A DNA stretch of 64,000 bases from Gammaproteobacteria bacterium (lineage in GTDB: Bacteria > Pseudomonadota > Gammaproteobacteria > Pseudomonadales > Pseudohongiellaceae), in the NCBI GenBank assembly GCA_029253585.1, contig JAQWZF010000006.1:17223-81222 (forward strand), read 5' to 3'. How positions within the stretch are numbered: position 1 is the first letter of the stretch; each line of letters begins with the position of its first letter. This document shows positions 18,213-28,679 of the stretch, one piece after another. The notes below the pieces were generated by a model, which was not told the DNA's origin, ran no database searches, and worked only from the letters and a program-made list of their open reading frames with translations. A program made the position numbers and the translations under genes.

Positions 18213-19472
18213 ATGACTGATATCGAAAACTACATGCTACAGCTGGGCCGCCAGGCGCGGGAAGCATCTCGCCAGATAGCGAAGGCCAGTACAGCCCAGA
18301 AAAATGCAGCGCTTTTAGCCGTCGCCGAGGCCGTCGATTCCAGTCGAGAGCAGCTCATGCTGGCGAACGAGCAAGATATGCAGGCAGGAAGGGAAAAGGG
18401 ACTGGATGCGGCCTTGCTCGACCGATTAGAGCTGAACGCAGCGCGCATTGACACTATGATCGAGGGGCTACGACAGGTAGCGGCTCTGGATGACCCTGTC
18501 GGAGCCATTTCCGGTCTCAAATATCGCCCCAGCGGGATCCAGGTCGGTAAGATGCGAGTGCCTCTGGGAGTAATAGGGATTATCTATGAATCCAGGCCCA
18601 ATGTGACCTGCGAGGCTGCCAGTCTCTGCCTTAAATCCGGCAACGCGACTATTTTACGTGGTGGTTCCGAGGCAATACATTCGAATCAAGCGATAGCGGC
18701 CTGTATCAAGACAGGCTTGGAGGCGGCAGGGCTGAGTGAGCACGTAGTTCAGGTTCTGGATAGACCCGATCGAGATGCGGTAGGCCTGTTGATTACAATG
18801 CCCGAATTCGTCGACGTCATTGTGCCCCGTGGCGGCAAGGGTCTGATTGCGAGAATTAGCACAGATGCGAAAGTGCCAGTGATCAAGCATCTCGATGGTA
18901 ACTGTCATGTCTATATCGATGACAAGGCCGACTGCGAGAAAGCATCATTGATTGTCATTAACGCGAAGACGCAGCGCTATGGCACCTGCTGCACATTGGA
19001 GTCGTTGCTGGTCGCCGAGAAAATAGCCTCCGAGGTGCTGCCTGATCTGTGCGCGCAATTGCTTGAAAAAGGCGTAGAACTTCGTGGCTGTGAGAAGACG
19101 CGGGCATTGGTGGCAGGAGTCGATGTGGCTTCGGAGGAAGATTGGGCTACAGAATATCTGGCGCCGATCTTGTCGATTAAGATCGTTGCCGATGTGGATG
19201 CGGCAATCCATCACATCAACATCTATGGTTCGCAACATACGGAATCAATCGTGACTGAGGACTATACTCGCGCGCAACAATTTCTTCGCGAAGTCGACTC
19301 AAGTTCGGTGATGATTAATGCCTCTACCCGATTCGCAGATGGGTTTGAATATGGCTTAGGTGCGGAGATAGGCATTTCAACGGACAAGCTGCATGCGCGT
19401 GGTCCGGTTGGTTTGGAAGGTCTTACATCGCAAAAGTATATCGTGTTGGGAGACGGACATATCCGACAATGA
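18213..19472 (+). CDS. proA: Gamma-glutamyl phosphate reductase
   Basis: 419 residues, the standard ProA length. It reduces gamma-glutamyl phosphate to glutamate semialdehyde with NADPH in proline synthesis. An aldehyde-dehydrogenase-superfamily fold; the catalytic Cys is in YGTCCTLES (Cys259 or Cys260), and the [22 protein letters not shown] and [20 protein letters not shown] motifs are present. No proB is in the window. It is the first gene of the long proA-to-lipA series; its stop overlaps the nadD start (ATGA at 19469). Confidence 0.97.
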   Translation: MTDIENYMLQLGRQAREASRQIAKASTAQKNAALLAVAEAVDSSREQLMLANEQDMQAGREKGLDAALLDRLELNAARIDTMIEGLRQVAALDDPVGAISGLKYRPSGIQVGKMRVPLGVIGIIYESRPNVTCEAASLCLKSGNATILRGGSEAIHSNQAIAACIKTGLEAAGLSEHVVQVLDRPDRDAVGLLITMPEFVDVIVPRGGKGLIARISTDAKVPVIKHLDGNCHVYIDDKADCEKASLIVINAKTQRYGTCCTLESLLVAEKIASEVLPDLCAQLLEKGVELRGCEKTRALVAGVDVASEEDWATEYLAPILSIKIVADVDAAIHHINIYGSQHTESIVTEDYTRAQQFLREVDSSSVMINASTRFADGFEYGLGAEIGISTDKLHARGPVGLEGLTSQKYIVLGDGHIRQ

Positions 19473-20101
19473 GTTCGCCGTTAGTAGTGCTTGGAGGAAT
19501 GTTTGACCCGGTGCACAAGGGGCATGTGAGTGCGGCGAATTATGCTCTGGAATTCTTGTCCGCACACCGACTAAAAATGGTTCCCTGTCATCGGCCTAAT
19601 CATAAGGCCATGCCTGATACTCGAGCAGAGCACCGACTGGCGATGCTTGAGATAGCAACAGCAGTCCATCCACAAATAGAAATAGATACTATCGAGTTGC
19701 AAGTAGATCGAGTGTCTTACACGGTAGATACGCTTACTCAGTTCAAAAAGCAGCACGAGACCATAGTGTTTGTGTTGGGTGTCGATTCGTTTAATAGCCT
19801 GCCGCAGTGGCATGAATGGCAACAGATATTCGAGCTATGTCACTTGCTAGTATTGGCGAGGCCCGGCGCTATTTTATCGGATGCAATGCTGGCCGCTGTG
19901 CAAGGTGGCGAGAGAAGGGTCAAAACAGCGGAGCAAATGTTATCGAGTTCGCAGGGCAGATTTGTCTATTGTGAAAACTTTGAGTTCCATATGGCGTCAA
20001 GTCAGATTAGGAAAAAGCTAGCACGAGGCGAGGATGTGACTGCTGAGTTAGACACAGCGGTTGTTGAATACATAAATGAGAATAATCTCTATCAAGATTA
20101 G
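19469..20101 (+). CDS. nadD: Nicotinate-nucleotide adenylyltransferase
   Basis: 210 residues. It makes deamido-NAD from nicotinate mononucleotide and ATP. The nucleotidyltransferase motif [11 protein letters not shown] is at residues 9-19, and the ISSxxIR-like motif [15 protein letters not shown] near the C-terminus. The start overlaps the proA stop by 4 bases, indicating translational coupling; the arrangement proA-nadD-rsfS-rlmH is the common gammaproteobacterial one. Confidence 0.97.
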   Translation: MSSPLVVLGGMFDPVHKGHVSAANYALEFLSAHRLKMVPCHRPNHKAMPDTRAEHRLAMLEIATAVHPQIEIDTIELQVDRVSYTVDTLTQFKKQHETIVFVLGVDSFNSLPQWHEWQQIFELCHLLVLARPGAILSDAMLAAVQGGERRVKTAEQMLSSSQGRFVYCENFEFHMASSQIRKKLARGEDVTAELDTAVVEYINENNLYQD

Positions 20102-20123
20102 TAAACATAAGTGAGACTTCAGT

Positions 20124-20489
20124 TTGAATAGTACAGAATTGTCAGAATTGGTTGTAGAAGCATTGGATGATGTAAAAGGTCAGTCGATTCGCTGTATAAA
20201 TGTCGAGAGATTGACGTCGATCACGGACTATATAGTCATTGTGACGGGTACCTCGAGTACACACCTAAAAGCATTGGCAGAGTCGGTCAGTAAATCTGTA
20301 AAAGACGCAGGGCAGGAAGTCGTGGGAGTGGAGGGTAAACTCGCTGCAGATTGGGTGTTAGTCGATCTTGGCAACGTGGTAGTGCATTTGATGTTGGCTC
20401 CAGTGCGTGCGCTCTATAACCTTGAAGAACTTTGGAACTTTGAGTCCAAGCCTCAAGAGCGGGCTGAACCGGAAGATCCTGCGGCGTGA
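20124..20489 (+). CDS. rsfS: Ribosomal silencing factor RsfS
   Basis: 121 residues, matching RsfS, which binds ribosomal protein L14 and blocks subunit joining in starvation. Motifs: SITDYIVIVTGTSSTHLKALAESV and EGKLAADWVLVDLGNVVVHLM. The start is a TTG at 20124; no ATG occurs before the conserved helix, so TTG is taken. Its end overlaps rlmH by 4 bases. An acidic 20-residue tail follows the conserved domain. Confidence 0.95.
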   Translation: MNSTELSELVVEALDDVKGQSIRCINVERLTSITDYIVIVTGTSSTHLKALAESVSKSVKDAGQEVVGVEGKLAADWVLVDLGNVVVHLMLAPVRALYNLEELWNFESKPQERAEPEDPAA

Positions 20490-20956
20490 AGGTAAGGGTT
20501 CTTAGCGTGGGCACAAAGATGCCGGCCTGGGTGCAAGAGGGTATCGCGCAGTACGAGAAGCGAATGCAGGGCCATCTCGATTTTTCGCTGATTGAGATAC
20601 CCATGGCGAAGCGCAGCAAGAACAGCAATATTGAGCAGTGTATACAGAAGGAAAGCGAAGCGCTGCTAGCGGCGATTCCCTCCAGTGACTATGTAGTTGT
20701 GCTAGATGTGGGTGGCAAGTCATTCAGCACCGAGAGCCTGGCGCAGAAAATAGTAAAATTTCGACAGGAGGGAGACAATCTAAGCCTGCTTGTCGGTGGG
20801 CCCGATGGGCTGGGGGCATCATGCCTGGCCAGGTCGAATGAGCGCTGGTCACTATCGGCATTGACCTTTCCCCATCCATTGGTTCGCGTAGTGATTACCG
20901 AGCAGTTCTATCGTGCTATTAGCATCATTAATGGACATCCCTACCATCGAAGCTAA
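20486..20956 (+). CDS. rlmH: 23S rRNA pseudouridine-1915 N3-methyltransferase
   Basis: 156 residues, the RlmH length. A SPOUT-class methyltransferase acting on assembled 70S ribosomes. The SAM-binding knot region is visible as FLVGGPDGLG-like LLVGGPDGLGASC and FPHPLVRVVITEQFYRA, ending in the conserved NGHPYHR. The GTG start at 20486 overlaps the rsfS stop. 212 bases separate it from mrdA, so a promoter for the cell-wall genes may lie there. Confidence 0.97.
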   Translation: MKVRVLSVGTKMPAWVQEGIAQYEKRMQGHLDFSLIEIPMAKRSKNSNIEQCIQKESEALLAAIPSSDYVVVLDVGGKSFSTESLAQKIVKFRQEGDNLSLLVGGPDGLGASCLARSNERWSLSALTFPHPLVRVVITEQFYRAISIINGHPYHRS

Positions 20957-21168
20957 AACAGTGTTCGCCAATCGCGCGAAATTCTAACGGGCATCACTAA
21001 AAAACACCTGTGAAACGCGGTAAAATGTTCAGATACAGGTGAATTTGGCGTAGGACAAAACTATTTTAACTGTACGCTGTCGAAGAACTAAGGGCTACAA
21101 AGCCTTCAGCGGGGAACTCATTAGCCGATGTAGCTAGATGAAGCTGCGCGTAGCTAGGTAAACCAATT

Positions 21169-23142
21169 ATGGCAGGAAAATGGCAGCTTAAAGATCACGA
21201 AGCAGAGCGGGCGATGTTCAGCCGCCGTCTTGTCGTGGCTGCTGTATTTGTACTGTTGCTGTTTGCTGCGCTGATCATGAAGTTAGTCATTCTTCAGGTC
21301 TCCCAGTATGACTATTTCTCTGCTAGATCTGATGGTAATCGACTCCATTCTCAGTATGTGCCACCGGCGCGAGGATTGATCTTCGATAATAGAGGCAAGC
21401 TGCTTGCCGACAATCAACCGATTTTTAATTTAACGATTGTGCGTGAACAGGTAGAAGATCTTGAGGTAACTCTCGACTATCTGGATACATTAATCGACCT
21501 GTCCGATGACGAGAGAGAGCAGTTTGCCAATCGACTGCGAAGAAACCGTGTGCCATTTTCTTCGGTGCCACTGCGTTATGTGCTTAGCGATGCTGAAAAA
21601 TCCAGGGTTGCGGTTAATAGTTATAAGTTGCCGGGTGTGGCGATCGAGCCGCAGTTTGTTCGGCAATACCCCCTGGCCGAGCTTACGGCTCATTCGATTG
21701 GCTATGTGTCGGAAATCAATCGAACCGAATTGGATTCTCTCGACGATGAAGAGCGAGAGAATTATGGCGGTACAAACCACATTGGCAAAACTGGGATAGA
21801 AAGAACTTACGAAGACTTGCTGCATGGAACTGTGGGTTATGAAATCGTAGAGAAGAACAATAGAGGTCAGGTCATGCGTAGACTTGATCGCACCGACCCT
21901 ATCGCGGGTAAGAATATATCTTTGTATTTAGACAGCCAGCTGCAAATTGCAGCCGAGGCGGCGCTTGGTGATTTTCGCGGTGCTGTGGTTGCCATCGATC
22001 CGAACACCGGCGGCATTCTGGCGATGGTTAGCAAGCCGGGCTTCGACCCGAACCTTTTCGTGACGGGAATAAGCAGCAAGAACTATGGTGTTCTGGTTAC
22101 GGATAATATCAATACACCACTCTTCGATAGGTCTACGAATCCCTATCCACCGGGCTCAACTGTTAAACCGTTTCTAGGGTTGGGCGGCCTGCATCATGAG
22201 CTGGTTGACTATGAGTTTACTATTGAGGATCCAGGCTATTTTCGTTTACCAGGAGTAAGTTATCGCTGGGGTGACTACACTCTGAGAACTGCGATTGGGG
22301 GTGGCCACGGTCACACAGATTTGCAGAAGGCAATCTATCAATCCTGTGACACATTCTTTTACGATCTAGGCAACCGCATGGGCATTGATACCATGCACGG
22401 TTTTATGTCGCAGTTTGGTTTCGGCCAGAATTTCGCGGTCGATATAAATTATGCAAGAACCGGCGTACTGCCATCCCGTGACTGGAAGCGAGCGACCAGA
22501 GGCGAGCCCTGGTATCCGGGTGACACAATTAATTCGTCTATAGGCCAGGGTTATATGTGGGCAACACCGTTGCAGCTTGCGACGGCTGCCTCGATTATGG
22601 CTAATAAAGGTAAGGTGATTCAGCCAAGAATGTTGAAAGCCGTCGATGGCGTGCCCTATGAGCCGGTAATCAATGACCCTGTTGCCGATGTCGTAGTGAA
22701 TGATCCGGACTACTGGCGCTATATCGAAGAGTCTATGTCCATGGTTGTGCACCGTGCATATAACGACGTGTTTCGTGAATACGGAACAGCCTATGAAGCC
22801 ATAGCTATGGCTGACAGAGAGATGCCATATAAGATGGCGGGTAAATCGGGCTCTGCGCAAGTGGTTGGTATAAGTCAGGAAATTATGCAAAGTGAAGACA
22901 TCAATGTGTCAGACCTAAACAAGGATCACGCCTTGTTCATATCCTATGCGCCTGCAGAAAACTTAAGTATTAAGCCACAGATCGCTATAGCTGTATTCGT
23001 AGAGAATGGTGAGCACGGCAGTAGTGTGGCCGGTCCCATTGCGAAGGCAGTTACAGATGCCTACCTACTGGATATTCTTCAAATTGACTTCGCAGCTCTG
23101 AATTCTGGCGGCGATGAACTGCTTTCACTGGTCGATGAATAG
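21169..23142 (+). CDS. mrdA: Penicillin-binding protein 2 (elongasome transpeptidase)
   Basis: 657 residues. One N-terminal transmembrane helix (about 20-42), the pedestal domain with RGLIFDNRGKLLADNQP, then the transpeptidase domain from about 265. The catalytic motifs are Ser330-T-V-K333 (PGSTVKPF), the SxN-equivalent SCD (YQSCDTFFYD) and KSG (AGKSGSAQVV). PBP2 cross-links lateral-wall peptidoglycan together with RodA. The stop lies inside the rodA start region (8-base overlap), as expected for a coupled pair. Confidence 0.96.
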   Translation: MAGKWQLKDHEAERAMFSRRLVVAAVFVLLLFAALIMKLVILQVSQYDYFSARSDGNRLHSQYVPPARGLIFDNRGKLLADNQPIFNLTIVREQVEDLEVTLDYLDTLIDLSDDEREQFANRLRRNRVPFSSVPLRYVLSDAEKSRVAVNSYKLPGVAIEPQFVRQYPLAELTAHSIGYVSEINRTELDSLDDEERENYGGTNHIGKTGIERTYEDLLHGTVGYEIVEKNNRGQVMRRLDRTDPIAGKNISLYLDSQLQIAAEAALGDFRGAVVAIDPNTGGILAMVSKPGFDPNLFVTGISSKNYGVLVTDNINTPLFDRSTNPYPPGSTVKPFLGLGGLHHELVDYEFTIEDPGYFRLPGVSYRWGDYTLRTAIGGGHGHTDLQKAIYQSCDTFFYDLGNRMGIDTMHGFMSQFGFGQNFAVDINYARTGVLPSRDWKRATRGEPWYPGDTINSSIGQGYMWATPLQLATAASIMANKGKVIQPRMLKAVDGVPYEPVINDPVADVVVNDPDYWRYIEESMSMVVHRAYNDVFREYGTAYEAIAMADREMPYKMAGKSGSAQVVGISQEIMQSEDINVSDLNKDHALFISYAPAENLSIKPQIAIAVFVENGEHGSSVAGPIAKAVTDAYLLDILQIDFAALNSGGDELLSLVDE

Positions 23143-24283
23143 CCAAGACTTCTTAAGACAGTCCGATGGCCTCGATTCCAAGACCAGATACCATAAAACT
23201 ATCTGGCGAACCATCCATACCGATCCTCCGCTTCTAGTCGGAGTTTCCCTGCTCTGCGGATTCGGCCTTTTCGTTTTGTTTAGTGCAAGCGGTGGCGATG
23301 TCCCCGTAGTGCAAAGACAGGCGCTAACGATGGTCGTCGGCCTGGTAGTCATGTTTATCGTCGCGCAATTCAATGTGCACTTCTTCCGACAGTGGGCGCC
23401 TACTCTTTATGCTGCGGGTCTTGGGTTGCTGGCTCTGGTATTAGTAGTTGGGGTCGAGGCAAATGGGGCGAAGAGTTGGCTGGACTTACCTGGCCTGCCT
23501 AGTTTTCAGCCCTCGGAGCTAATGAAATTTGTAGTGCCCATGCAGATGGCTTGGTATCTCGCGAGTCGGCCGCTGCCGCCGAGGTTCAAGCATCTGTTTT
23601 GGTCTGCCGTGATGATATTGGTTCCGGCGGGTTTGATTATAGTTCAGAACGATACCGGCACGGCGATCATGGTCACCATGTCGGGAATCTTTGTGGTATT
23701 ACTTGCAGGCATACGCTGGCGTATTGTTATCGCAGGGTTTATAGCGCTGCTTCTAGCGTCCCCCGCGTGGTACATCTTTTTGGCGCAGGAGCACCAGAAG
23801 AACAGGATACTGACTTTCTGGGATCCCTATAGAGACCCTACCGGTGCCGGCTATAATATTATTCAATCGCAGATAGCTATAGGCTCGGGCGGTATCTATG
23901 GCAAGGGCTACGGTGAGGGCGCGCAGTCCCATCTGGACTTTATTCCTGAGAGTAATACCGACTTCATTCTCGCGGTGCTGGCGGAGGAGTTTGGCCTGCT
24001 GGGTATATTGTTTCTAATTTTGATGTACTTGTTCGTGCTCATCCGTGGCAGTTACATCGCCTACGCTGCAAACGACATGTTTAGTCGACTGCTTGCCGGT
24101 AGCATCACGCTTACCTTTTTCTTCTATGTGTTCGTTAATATGGCGATGGTCTCGGGCCTGCTGCCTGTCATCGGGCTGCCACTGCCGCTAATGAGTCGAG
24201 GGGGCACGTCGGTTGTCACGCTTTTTATTGGGTTTGGTCTATTAATGTCCATTCAGACTCATGGTCGCAGCAAATCAATCTAA
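23135..24283 (+). CDS. rodA: Rod shape-determining glycosyltransferase RodA
   Basis: About 382 residues when started at ATG 23135, which overlaps the mrdA stop; an in-frame ATG at 23114 would add 7 residues. A SEDS-family peptidoglycan polymerase with 10 predicted helices. Motifs: PSFQPSELMKF, the long extracytoplasmic loop with the essential Asp in WDPYRDPTGAGYNIIQSQIAIGSGG (sequence here split by the family pattern), ESNTDFILAVLAEEFG and the final LPLMSRGGTS. Works with PBP2 (mrdA) in the elongasome. Confidence 0.95.
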   Translation: MNSQDFLRQSDGLDSKTRYHKTIWRTIHTDPPLLVGVSLLCGFGLFVLFSASGGDVPVVQRQALTMVVGLVVMFIVAQFNVHFFRQWAPTLYAAGLGLLALVLVVGVEANGAKSWLDLPGLPSFQPSELMKFVVPMQMAWYLASRPLPPRFKHLFWSAVMILVPAGLIIVQNDTGTAIMVTMSGIFVVLLAGIRWRIVIAGFIALLLASPAWYIFLAQEHQKNRILTFWDPYRDPTGAGYNIIQSQIAIGSGGIYGKGYGEGAQSHLDFIPESNTDFILAVLAEEFGLLGILFLILMYLFVLIRGSYIAYAANDMFSRLLAGSITLTFFFYVFVNMAMVSGLLPVIGLPLPLMSRGGTSVVTLFIGFGLLMSIQTHGRSKSI

Positions 24284-24494
24284 CGCTCTGATATAATTGG
24301 ATTTAAATTATTCCTGCGTAGGTGAAATGGAACTCAAAGACTATTTTTCGGCTAATCAGCGGCTCAGATCCGTGGAAGTGGTTAAATGAATTGTCAGATC
24401 GGACGCTATTCTTCAGGTGTCCCTGATTTTCCAGACTATTTCGGCAGGGCTGCTATTCCGACAAATTAGTGATTAAACCCATACGGAATTACAA

Positions 24495-25361
24495 ATGAAT
24501 GCGAACTTACTAAAGGTTTCGATAGTCACTCCGGTTTTTTTGGCCTTATGGGCCTGTAGCTCGGCGCCTGCGCCGGCTCCTGAATCGCCGAATAAGGGCC
24601 GTTACAGCATACAGCAGGATCGGGCACCGACACGAAACGTCGATCTCTCGGCAATTCCGGATGTAGTGCCAGTACCTCTCAACCGCACAATGGCGGGCAA
24701 TCGCAGCCCGTATTCGGTGCTGGGTAAGAGTTACCGTGTTCTGCCCACCGAAGAGGGGTATTCCGAGAGAGGCATAGCCTCGTGGTATGGCGAAAAGTTT
24801 CACGGGCAAAAGACGTCCAATGGTGAGGTATTCGATATGTATCAAGTATCTGCCGCACACAAATCTTTACCCATCCCCAGCTTCCTGCGCGTGACAAACC
24901 TGGATAATAATAGAAGCATTATAGTCCGCGTGAATGACAGAGGCCCTTTTCACGGAGACAGAATCGTCGATCTCTCTTATGCGGCGGCATTAAAGCTTGG
25001 CTATGCGGATAGAGGAACTGCCCGGGTACAACTTGAGTCGGTAGTAGCAAGTGGGATTTCTCGTGATCGCGGAGCAAGCGTCGTTAGTTCTAACGCAAGC
25101 GATACACTTCAGTTAAGTTCTGCCGCAAGCAAATATCTACAGGTAGGGGCATTTTCGGAACTAAGTGCGGCGCAAGAAGTCTCAAACCAAGTGGAAGAAA
25201 TTACCAGTTTGCCCGTGTTTATTCGTACGGTGAATACATCGAATAACAAAGTTCTACACCGAGTTAGAGTCGGCCCAATTTCTGATCCTGGTCAAATCCG
25301 ACGTGTTAGCCAAAGTGTTGTTGCTGCTAACCTGGGAAGTCCGTACACTGTAACTGAATAG
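24495..25361 (+). CDS. rlpA: Septal ring lytic transglycosylase RlpA, lipoprotein
   Basis: 288 residues. A lipoprotein signal ends at Cys21 (LALWAC). The double-psi beta-barrel catalytic domain spans about 90-180, with ASWYGEKFHGQKTSNGE, and the RVNDRGPF motif containing the catalytic Asp. A C-terminal SPOR domain (about 210-288, YLQVGAFS and RVRVGPI) binds denuded glycan at the septum. In Pseudomonas RlpA cleaves stripped glycan strands to separate daughter cells. The 211 bases before it contain no gene; mltB, which sits between rodA and rlpA in Pseudomonas, is absent here. Confidence 0.94.
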   Translation: MNANLLKVSIVTPVFLALWACSSAPAPAPESPNKGRYSIQQDRAPTRNVDLSAIPDVVPVPLNRTMAGNRSPYSVLGKSYRVLPTEEGYSERGIASWYGEKFHGQKTSNGEVFDMYQVSAAHKSLPIPSFLRVTNLDNNRSIIVRVNDRGPFHGDRIVDLSYAAALKLGYADRGTARVQLESVVASGISRDRGASVVSSNASDTLQLSSAASKYLQVGAFSELSAAQEVSNQVEEITSLPVFIRTVNTSNNKVLHRVRVGPISDPGQIRRVSQSVVAANLGSPYTVTE

Positions 25362-25462
25362 CCATAAAACTTACGCTATATCCAGATTACAGCCGCGACC
25401 AGTTTCATCAATTGATTCGTCATTTCTCAACTCAACACACTTTAAATCGAGACGGATTTTTT

Positions 25463-26668
25463 ATGTCATCTTTTTCTATTGCAACATCATCTAAAAATAA
25501 TCAGCCGCGATCGAGAGCGCTTTCGCTACTCTTAGTGGTCTTCATGCTTGCCAGCAATTTCAGCTTTGCGGCCCCCGCTATAATTCCAAGGCCTCCGGAG
25601 ATCGCTGCCACTAGCTATATTCTCCTGGATGCAAAGACTGGACAGGTTCTCATTGAAGAGAATGCAGATGAAGCGCTTCCCCCGGCCAGCCTTACCAAAA
25701 TAATGACCGCCTACGTAGTCACGGAAGAAATTCTAAGTGGCAATCTTGCGCTCTCCGATGAGGTGCATATCAGTGAGAAAGCTTGGCGCATGGAGGGGTC
25801 CAAGATGTTCGTTGGTGTGGATACTCAGGTTGAGGTAGAAGACTTGCTGCGCGGCATCATAATCCAGTCTGGCAACGATGCCAGTGTAGCCATGGCGGAG
25901 CATATTGCCGGTAGTGAAGAAGCCTTTGCCGACATGATGAATCAGTACGCCGAAGTTTTGAGTCTATCGCAAACATTTTTCATGAATGCCAGTGGCCTGG
26001 ACACCGAGCTCTACTACAACACGATGTCCGCGCGAGATCTGGCGACTCTGGCCCAAGCTACTATCACTCGACATGCTGAGTTTTATCCGATGTATGCGGA
26101 GCGCGAGTTTACCTACAACGATATTCGCCAATCGAATCGAAATACCTTGCTGTTTCGCGACCGCAATGTCGATGGCATGAAAACAGGGTGGACCGATGCC
26201 GCCGGTTACTGTCTGGTAGCCTCCGCCGAGCGTGACGGGATGCGTCTTATTTCTGTTGTCATGGGAACCGCGAGTGAAGAAGCGCGAGCGATAGAGACAC
26301 AAAAATTGCTGACTTACGGGTTTCGTTACTACGAGACCCATAAGCTGTATGACTCCGATCAGGTGCTAACTAATGTGCCGGTTTACTCCGGCGCGTTAAA
26401 CGCTGTAGATCTTGGTATCGAAGATGAGGTCTATATTACTATCCCCCGAGGGCAAGCTGAGTCGATGACGGCGACTGTAGACGTCGATGAGATTATTCGA
26501 GCGCCGTTGAGCGATAGGCAGATCATGGGGGAGGTGCGGGTAGTGCTGGACAATAACATCCTCTATCAGGGGGATGTGGTCTCCATGCAGGCGGTTGAGC
26601 AAGGCGGTATACTCAAACGTTTCGTCGACTGGATCACCTTGCTATTCAGTAATATGTTCTCGGGCTAG
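25463..26668 (+). CDS. dacA: D-alanyl-D-alanine carboxypeptidase (PBP5/6 family)
   Basis: About 401 residues from ATG 25463; the upstream frame to 25412 lacks a ribosome site and breaks the signal sequence. A signal peptide ends near residue 37 (FSFAAPA). The serine-peptidase motifs are Ser76-L-T-K79, Ser136-G-N138 and Lys240-T-G242. The C-terminal PBP5 beta domain (about 290-370) and a terminal amphipathic helix (GILKRFVDWITLLFSNMF) anchor it to the inner-membrane outer face. It trims pentapeptides in peptidoglycan. Confidence 0.95.
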   Translation: MSSFSIATSSKNNQPRSRALSLLLVVFMLASNFSFAAPAIIPRPPEIAATSYILLDAKTGQVLIEENADEALPPASLTKIMTAYVVTEEILSGNLALSDEVHISEKAWRMEGSKMFVGVDTQVEVEDLLRGIIIQSGNDASVAMAEHIAGSEEAFADMMNQYAEVLSLSQTFFMNASGLDTELYYNTMSARDLATLAQATITRHAEFYPMYAEREFTYNDIRQSNRNTLLFRDRNVDGMKTGWTDAAGYCLVASAERDGMRLISVVMGTASEEARAIETQKLLTYGFRYYETHKLYDSDQVLTNVPVYSGALNAVDLGIEDEVYITIPRGQAESMTATVDVDEIIRAPLSDRQIMGEVRVVLDNNILYQGDVVSMQAVEQGGILKRFVDWITLLFSNMFSG

Positions 26669-26672
26669 TTAT

Positions 26673-26963
26673 ATGTCAAAAGAGCCAGATGTACCTGAGG
26701 AGAAAGAAGCGCCAAAGATAGAGTTCCCTTGCCTATATCCGATTAAAATTATTGGTGTGGCGAGTTTTGAATTTCATAAGGAAGTTGTTACGACGGTTGA
26801 GAAACACACCGGCAAGATCTCCGAAGATCTCATAGAATTACAGCCCAGTAAGAAAAGCACGTATGTCTCTGTAAGAATCACGATCGCCGCCACAGGCGTA
26901 GATCAGTTGCAAAACATCTTCAATGACCTCAAAACTATCGAAAGTGTGAAGATGGTCCTATAG
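26673..26963 (+). CDS. ybeD: DUF493 family protein YbeD
   Basis: 96 residues from ATG 26673, 4 bases after the dacA stop. The DUF493 fold resembles a small ACT-like regulatory domain: [29 protein letters not shown] and the final helix [16 protein letters not shown]. Its position between dacA and lipB is conserved in gammaproteobacteria. The function is not established; a regulatory link to lipoate metabolism has been guessed from context. Confidence 0.93.
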   Translation: MSKEPDVPEEKEAPKIEFPCLYPIKIIGVASFEFHKEVVTTVEKHTGKISEDLIELQPSKKSTYVSVRITIAATGVDQLQNIFNDLKTIESVKMVL

Positions 26964-26964
26964 G

Positions 26965-27663
26965 GTGCTGCTCGCTGACTATAAGCACTTCAAAGCCGAA
27001 ACCAAGCAGGGCGAGGATAAGGCGCAGCCACCCTTAGTTGTCCGCAGGCTGGGCTTGCAGGAATATCAGCCAATCTGGAAATCCATGCGTTATCTGGTGG
27101 AGCAGGCTGCGGAGGATCGCGCTGACGAGGTCTGGTTACTGAGTCACAAACCGGTTTTTACTCAGGGCCAGGCAGGAAAGGCTGAGCATGTCTTAAATCC
27201 GGCTCCCATCCCCGTAGTTCAGATAGATCGAGGCGGTCAGGTAACCTATCATGGCCCAGGCCAGCTGGTTGTTTACCTGTTACTGAATGTCAGGCGCCGT
27301 AATATGGGCGTGCGCGATCTCGTTGACCTCATCGAGCTGGCGATAATTCAGACTTTGCAGGAATTTGGTATAGCGGCGAGTGGCAAAGCGAAGGCTCCCG
27401 GTGTCTATGTTAATGATGCTAAAATAGCTGCCCTGGGTTTGCGTATACGCAGAGGCAGGAGCTATCACGGACTTAGCCTCAATGTGCAGATGGACTTGGA
27501 GCCATTTTCGCGTATTAATCCTTGCGGTTTTGAAAACCTGGCGGTTACACAGATTGCTGACCATGTGCCTGATACTGAGATGCTAATGCAGAGGGTGAGC
27601 AGGGTGCTCAGCAACAAATTGTTAGATGCGCTAGGCTATCTCGAACATAACGAATCCGATTGA
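26965..27663 (+). CDS. lipB: Lipoyl(octanoyl) transferase
   Basis: 232 residues from GTG 26965, one base after the ybeD stop. It moves octanoate from ACP to lipoyl domains of 2-oxoacid dehydrogenases and GcvH. Motifs: [16 protein letters not shown], the catalytic Lys in KIAALGLRI and the catalytic Cys in [13 protein letters not shown]. About 20 extra residues precede the conserved fold. Works with LipA, encoded 17 bases downstream. Confidence 0.95.
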   Translation: MLLADYKHFKAETKQGEDKAQPPLVVRRLGLQEYQPIWKSMRYLVEQAAEDRADEVWLLSHKPVFTQGQAGKAEHVLNPAPIPVVQIDRGGQVTYHGPGQLVVYLLLNVRRRNMGVRDLVDLIELAIIQTLQEFGIAASGKAKAPGVYVNDAKIAALGLRIRRGRSYHGLSLNVQMDLEPFSRINPCGFENLAVTQIADHVPDTEMLMQRVSRVLSNKLLDALGYLEHNESD

Positions 27664-27679
27664 GTGAGAATTAATCTAC

Positions 27680-28642
27680 ATGGCTGACAGAGAGCGAAGA
27701 AACGTTTTAGTTGAAGGAGAGAAGCTTCGAGGCGCTGACAAAGTTCGTCGCATTCCGGTGAAGGTGATCCCCACCACTGAGCTTCTCAGTAAGCCAGATT
27801 GGATTCGTGTAAAAATCCCTGCCTCATCTAAAATAAACCATATTAAGCAGAAGTTAAGAGAGCACAAACTGGCATCGGTCTGTGAAGAAGCGTCCTGTCC
27901 AAATCTTGGGGAATGTTTTAGTAACGGTACCGCGACATTTATGATTATGGGAGACATCTGCACTCGGCGTTGCCCATTTTGCGATGTGGCCCATGGCAAA
28001 CCCAAACCTCTGTATGAGAATGAACCGACAGAACTCGCCGCAGCCATCAGTGAGATGGGTCTGAGTTATGTGGTGATCACCTCGGTAGACCGTGATGATC
28101 TGAAAGACAGTGGGGCGCAGCATTTCGCTAATTGCATAAGCGAGACACGCAGATTAAATTCCGACATCAAGGTTGAGGTGCTAGTGCCTGATTTTCGCGG
28201 CAGGATGGATATTGCGCTGGAGATCCTCAAAGACAGTCCGCCCGACGTATTCAATCATAATCTTGAAACCGTACCCAGGTTATACAAGCAGGCGAGGCCG
28301 GGAGCAGATTATGCCTGGTCGCTAGAACTGCTTAAGAGATATAAAGCGCTGAAGCCCGAGGTAACAACGAAGTCGGGCTTGATGCTAGGGCTGGGCGAGA
28401 CTCTGGATGAAGTGAAACAAGTCATGGTCGATCTCTATGAGCACAACATTGACATGGTGACCCTCGGCCAGTACCTCCAGCCATCTAGAGATCATCTTAA
28501 GGTAGAGCGCTTCGTCCATCCCGATGAATTCGAAGAGCTGCGCGCCTATGGTGAGAGCCTAGGTTTTAAACATGTGGCCAGTGGACCCTTGGTAAGATCT
28601 TCTTATCATGCGGATAAACAGGCTCATGGCGAGCAAATTTAG
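27680..28642 (+). CDS. lipA: Lipoyl synthase
   Basis: 320 residues. A radical-SAM enzyme that inserts two sulfurs into protein-bound octanoate. The auxiliary cluster motif [12 protein letters not shown] and the radical-SAM motif CTRRCPFC are both intact, and the C-terminal RSSYHAD supplies the Ser ligand. It is the last gene of the proA-lipA series; a 38-base gap with no terminator precedes the next gene, so read-through into 28680 is possible. Confidence 0.97.
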   Translation: MADRERRNVLVEGEKLRGADKVRRIPVKVIPTTELLSKPDWIRVKIPASSKINHIKQKLREHKLASVCEEASCPNLGECFSNGTATFMIMGDICTRRCPFCDVAHGKPKPLYENEPTELAAAISEMGLSYVVITSVDRDDLKDSGAQHFANCISETRRLNSDIKVEVLVPDFRGRMDIALEILKDSPPDVFNHNLETVPRLYKQARPGADYAWSLELLKRYKALKPEVTTKSGLMLGLGETLDEVKQVMVDLYEHNIDMVTLGQYLQPSRDHLKVERFVHPDEFEELRAYGESLGFKHVASGPLVRSSYHADKQAHGEQI

Positions 28643-28679
28643 ATTCGCCAGCGCCGTTCAGTATTGCTCTTAGGCAGTC

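Noticed and set aside
21005..21041. Inverted repeat CACCTGT ... ACAGGTG before mrdA
   Set aside because: Seven-base arms with a 23-base spacer and no T-run; too weak as terminator or operator.
22366..22890. 174-residue open frame antisense to mrdA
   Set aside because: Same reasons: overlaps a conserved transpeptidase domain and shows no family pattern.
24327..24389. 20-codon ORF between rodA and rlpA (MELKDYF...)
   Set aside because: Too short and no sign of mltB, which sits here in Pseudomonas; nothing supports it as a remnant.
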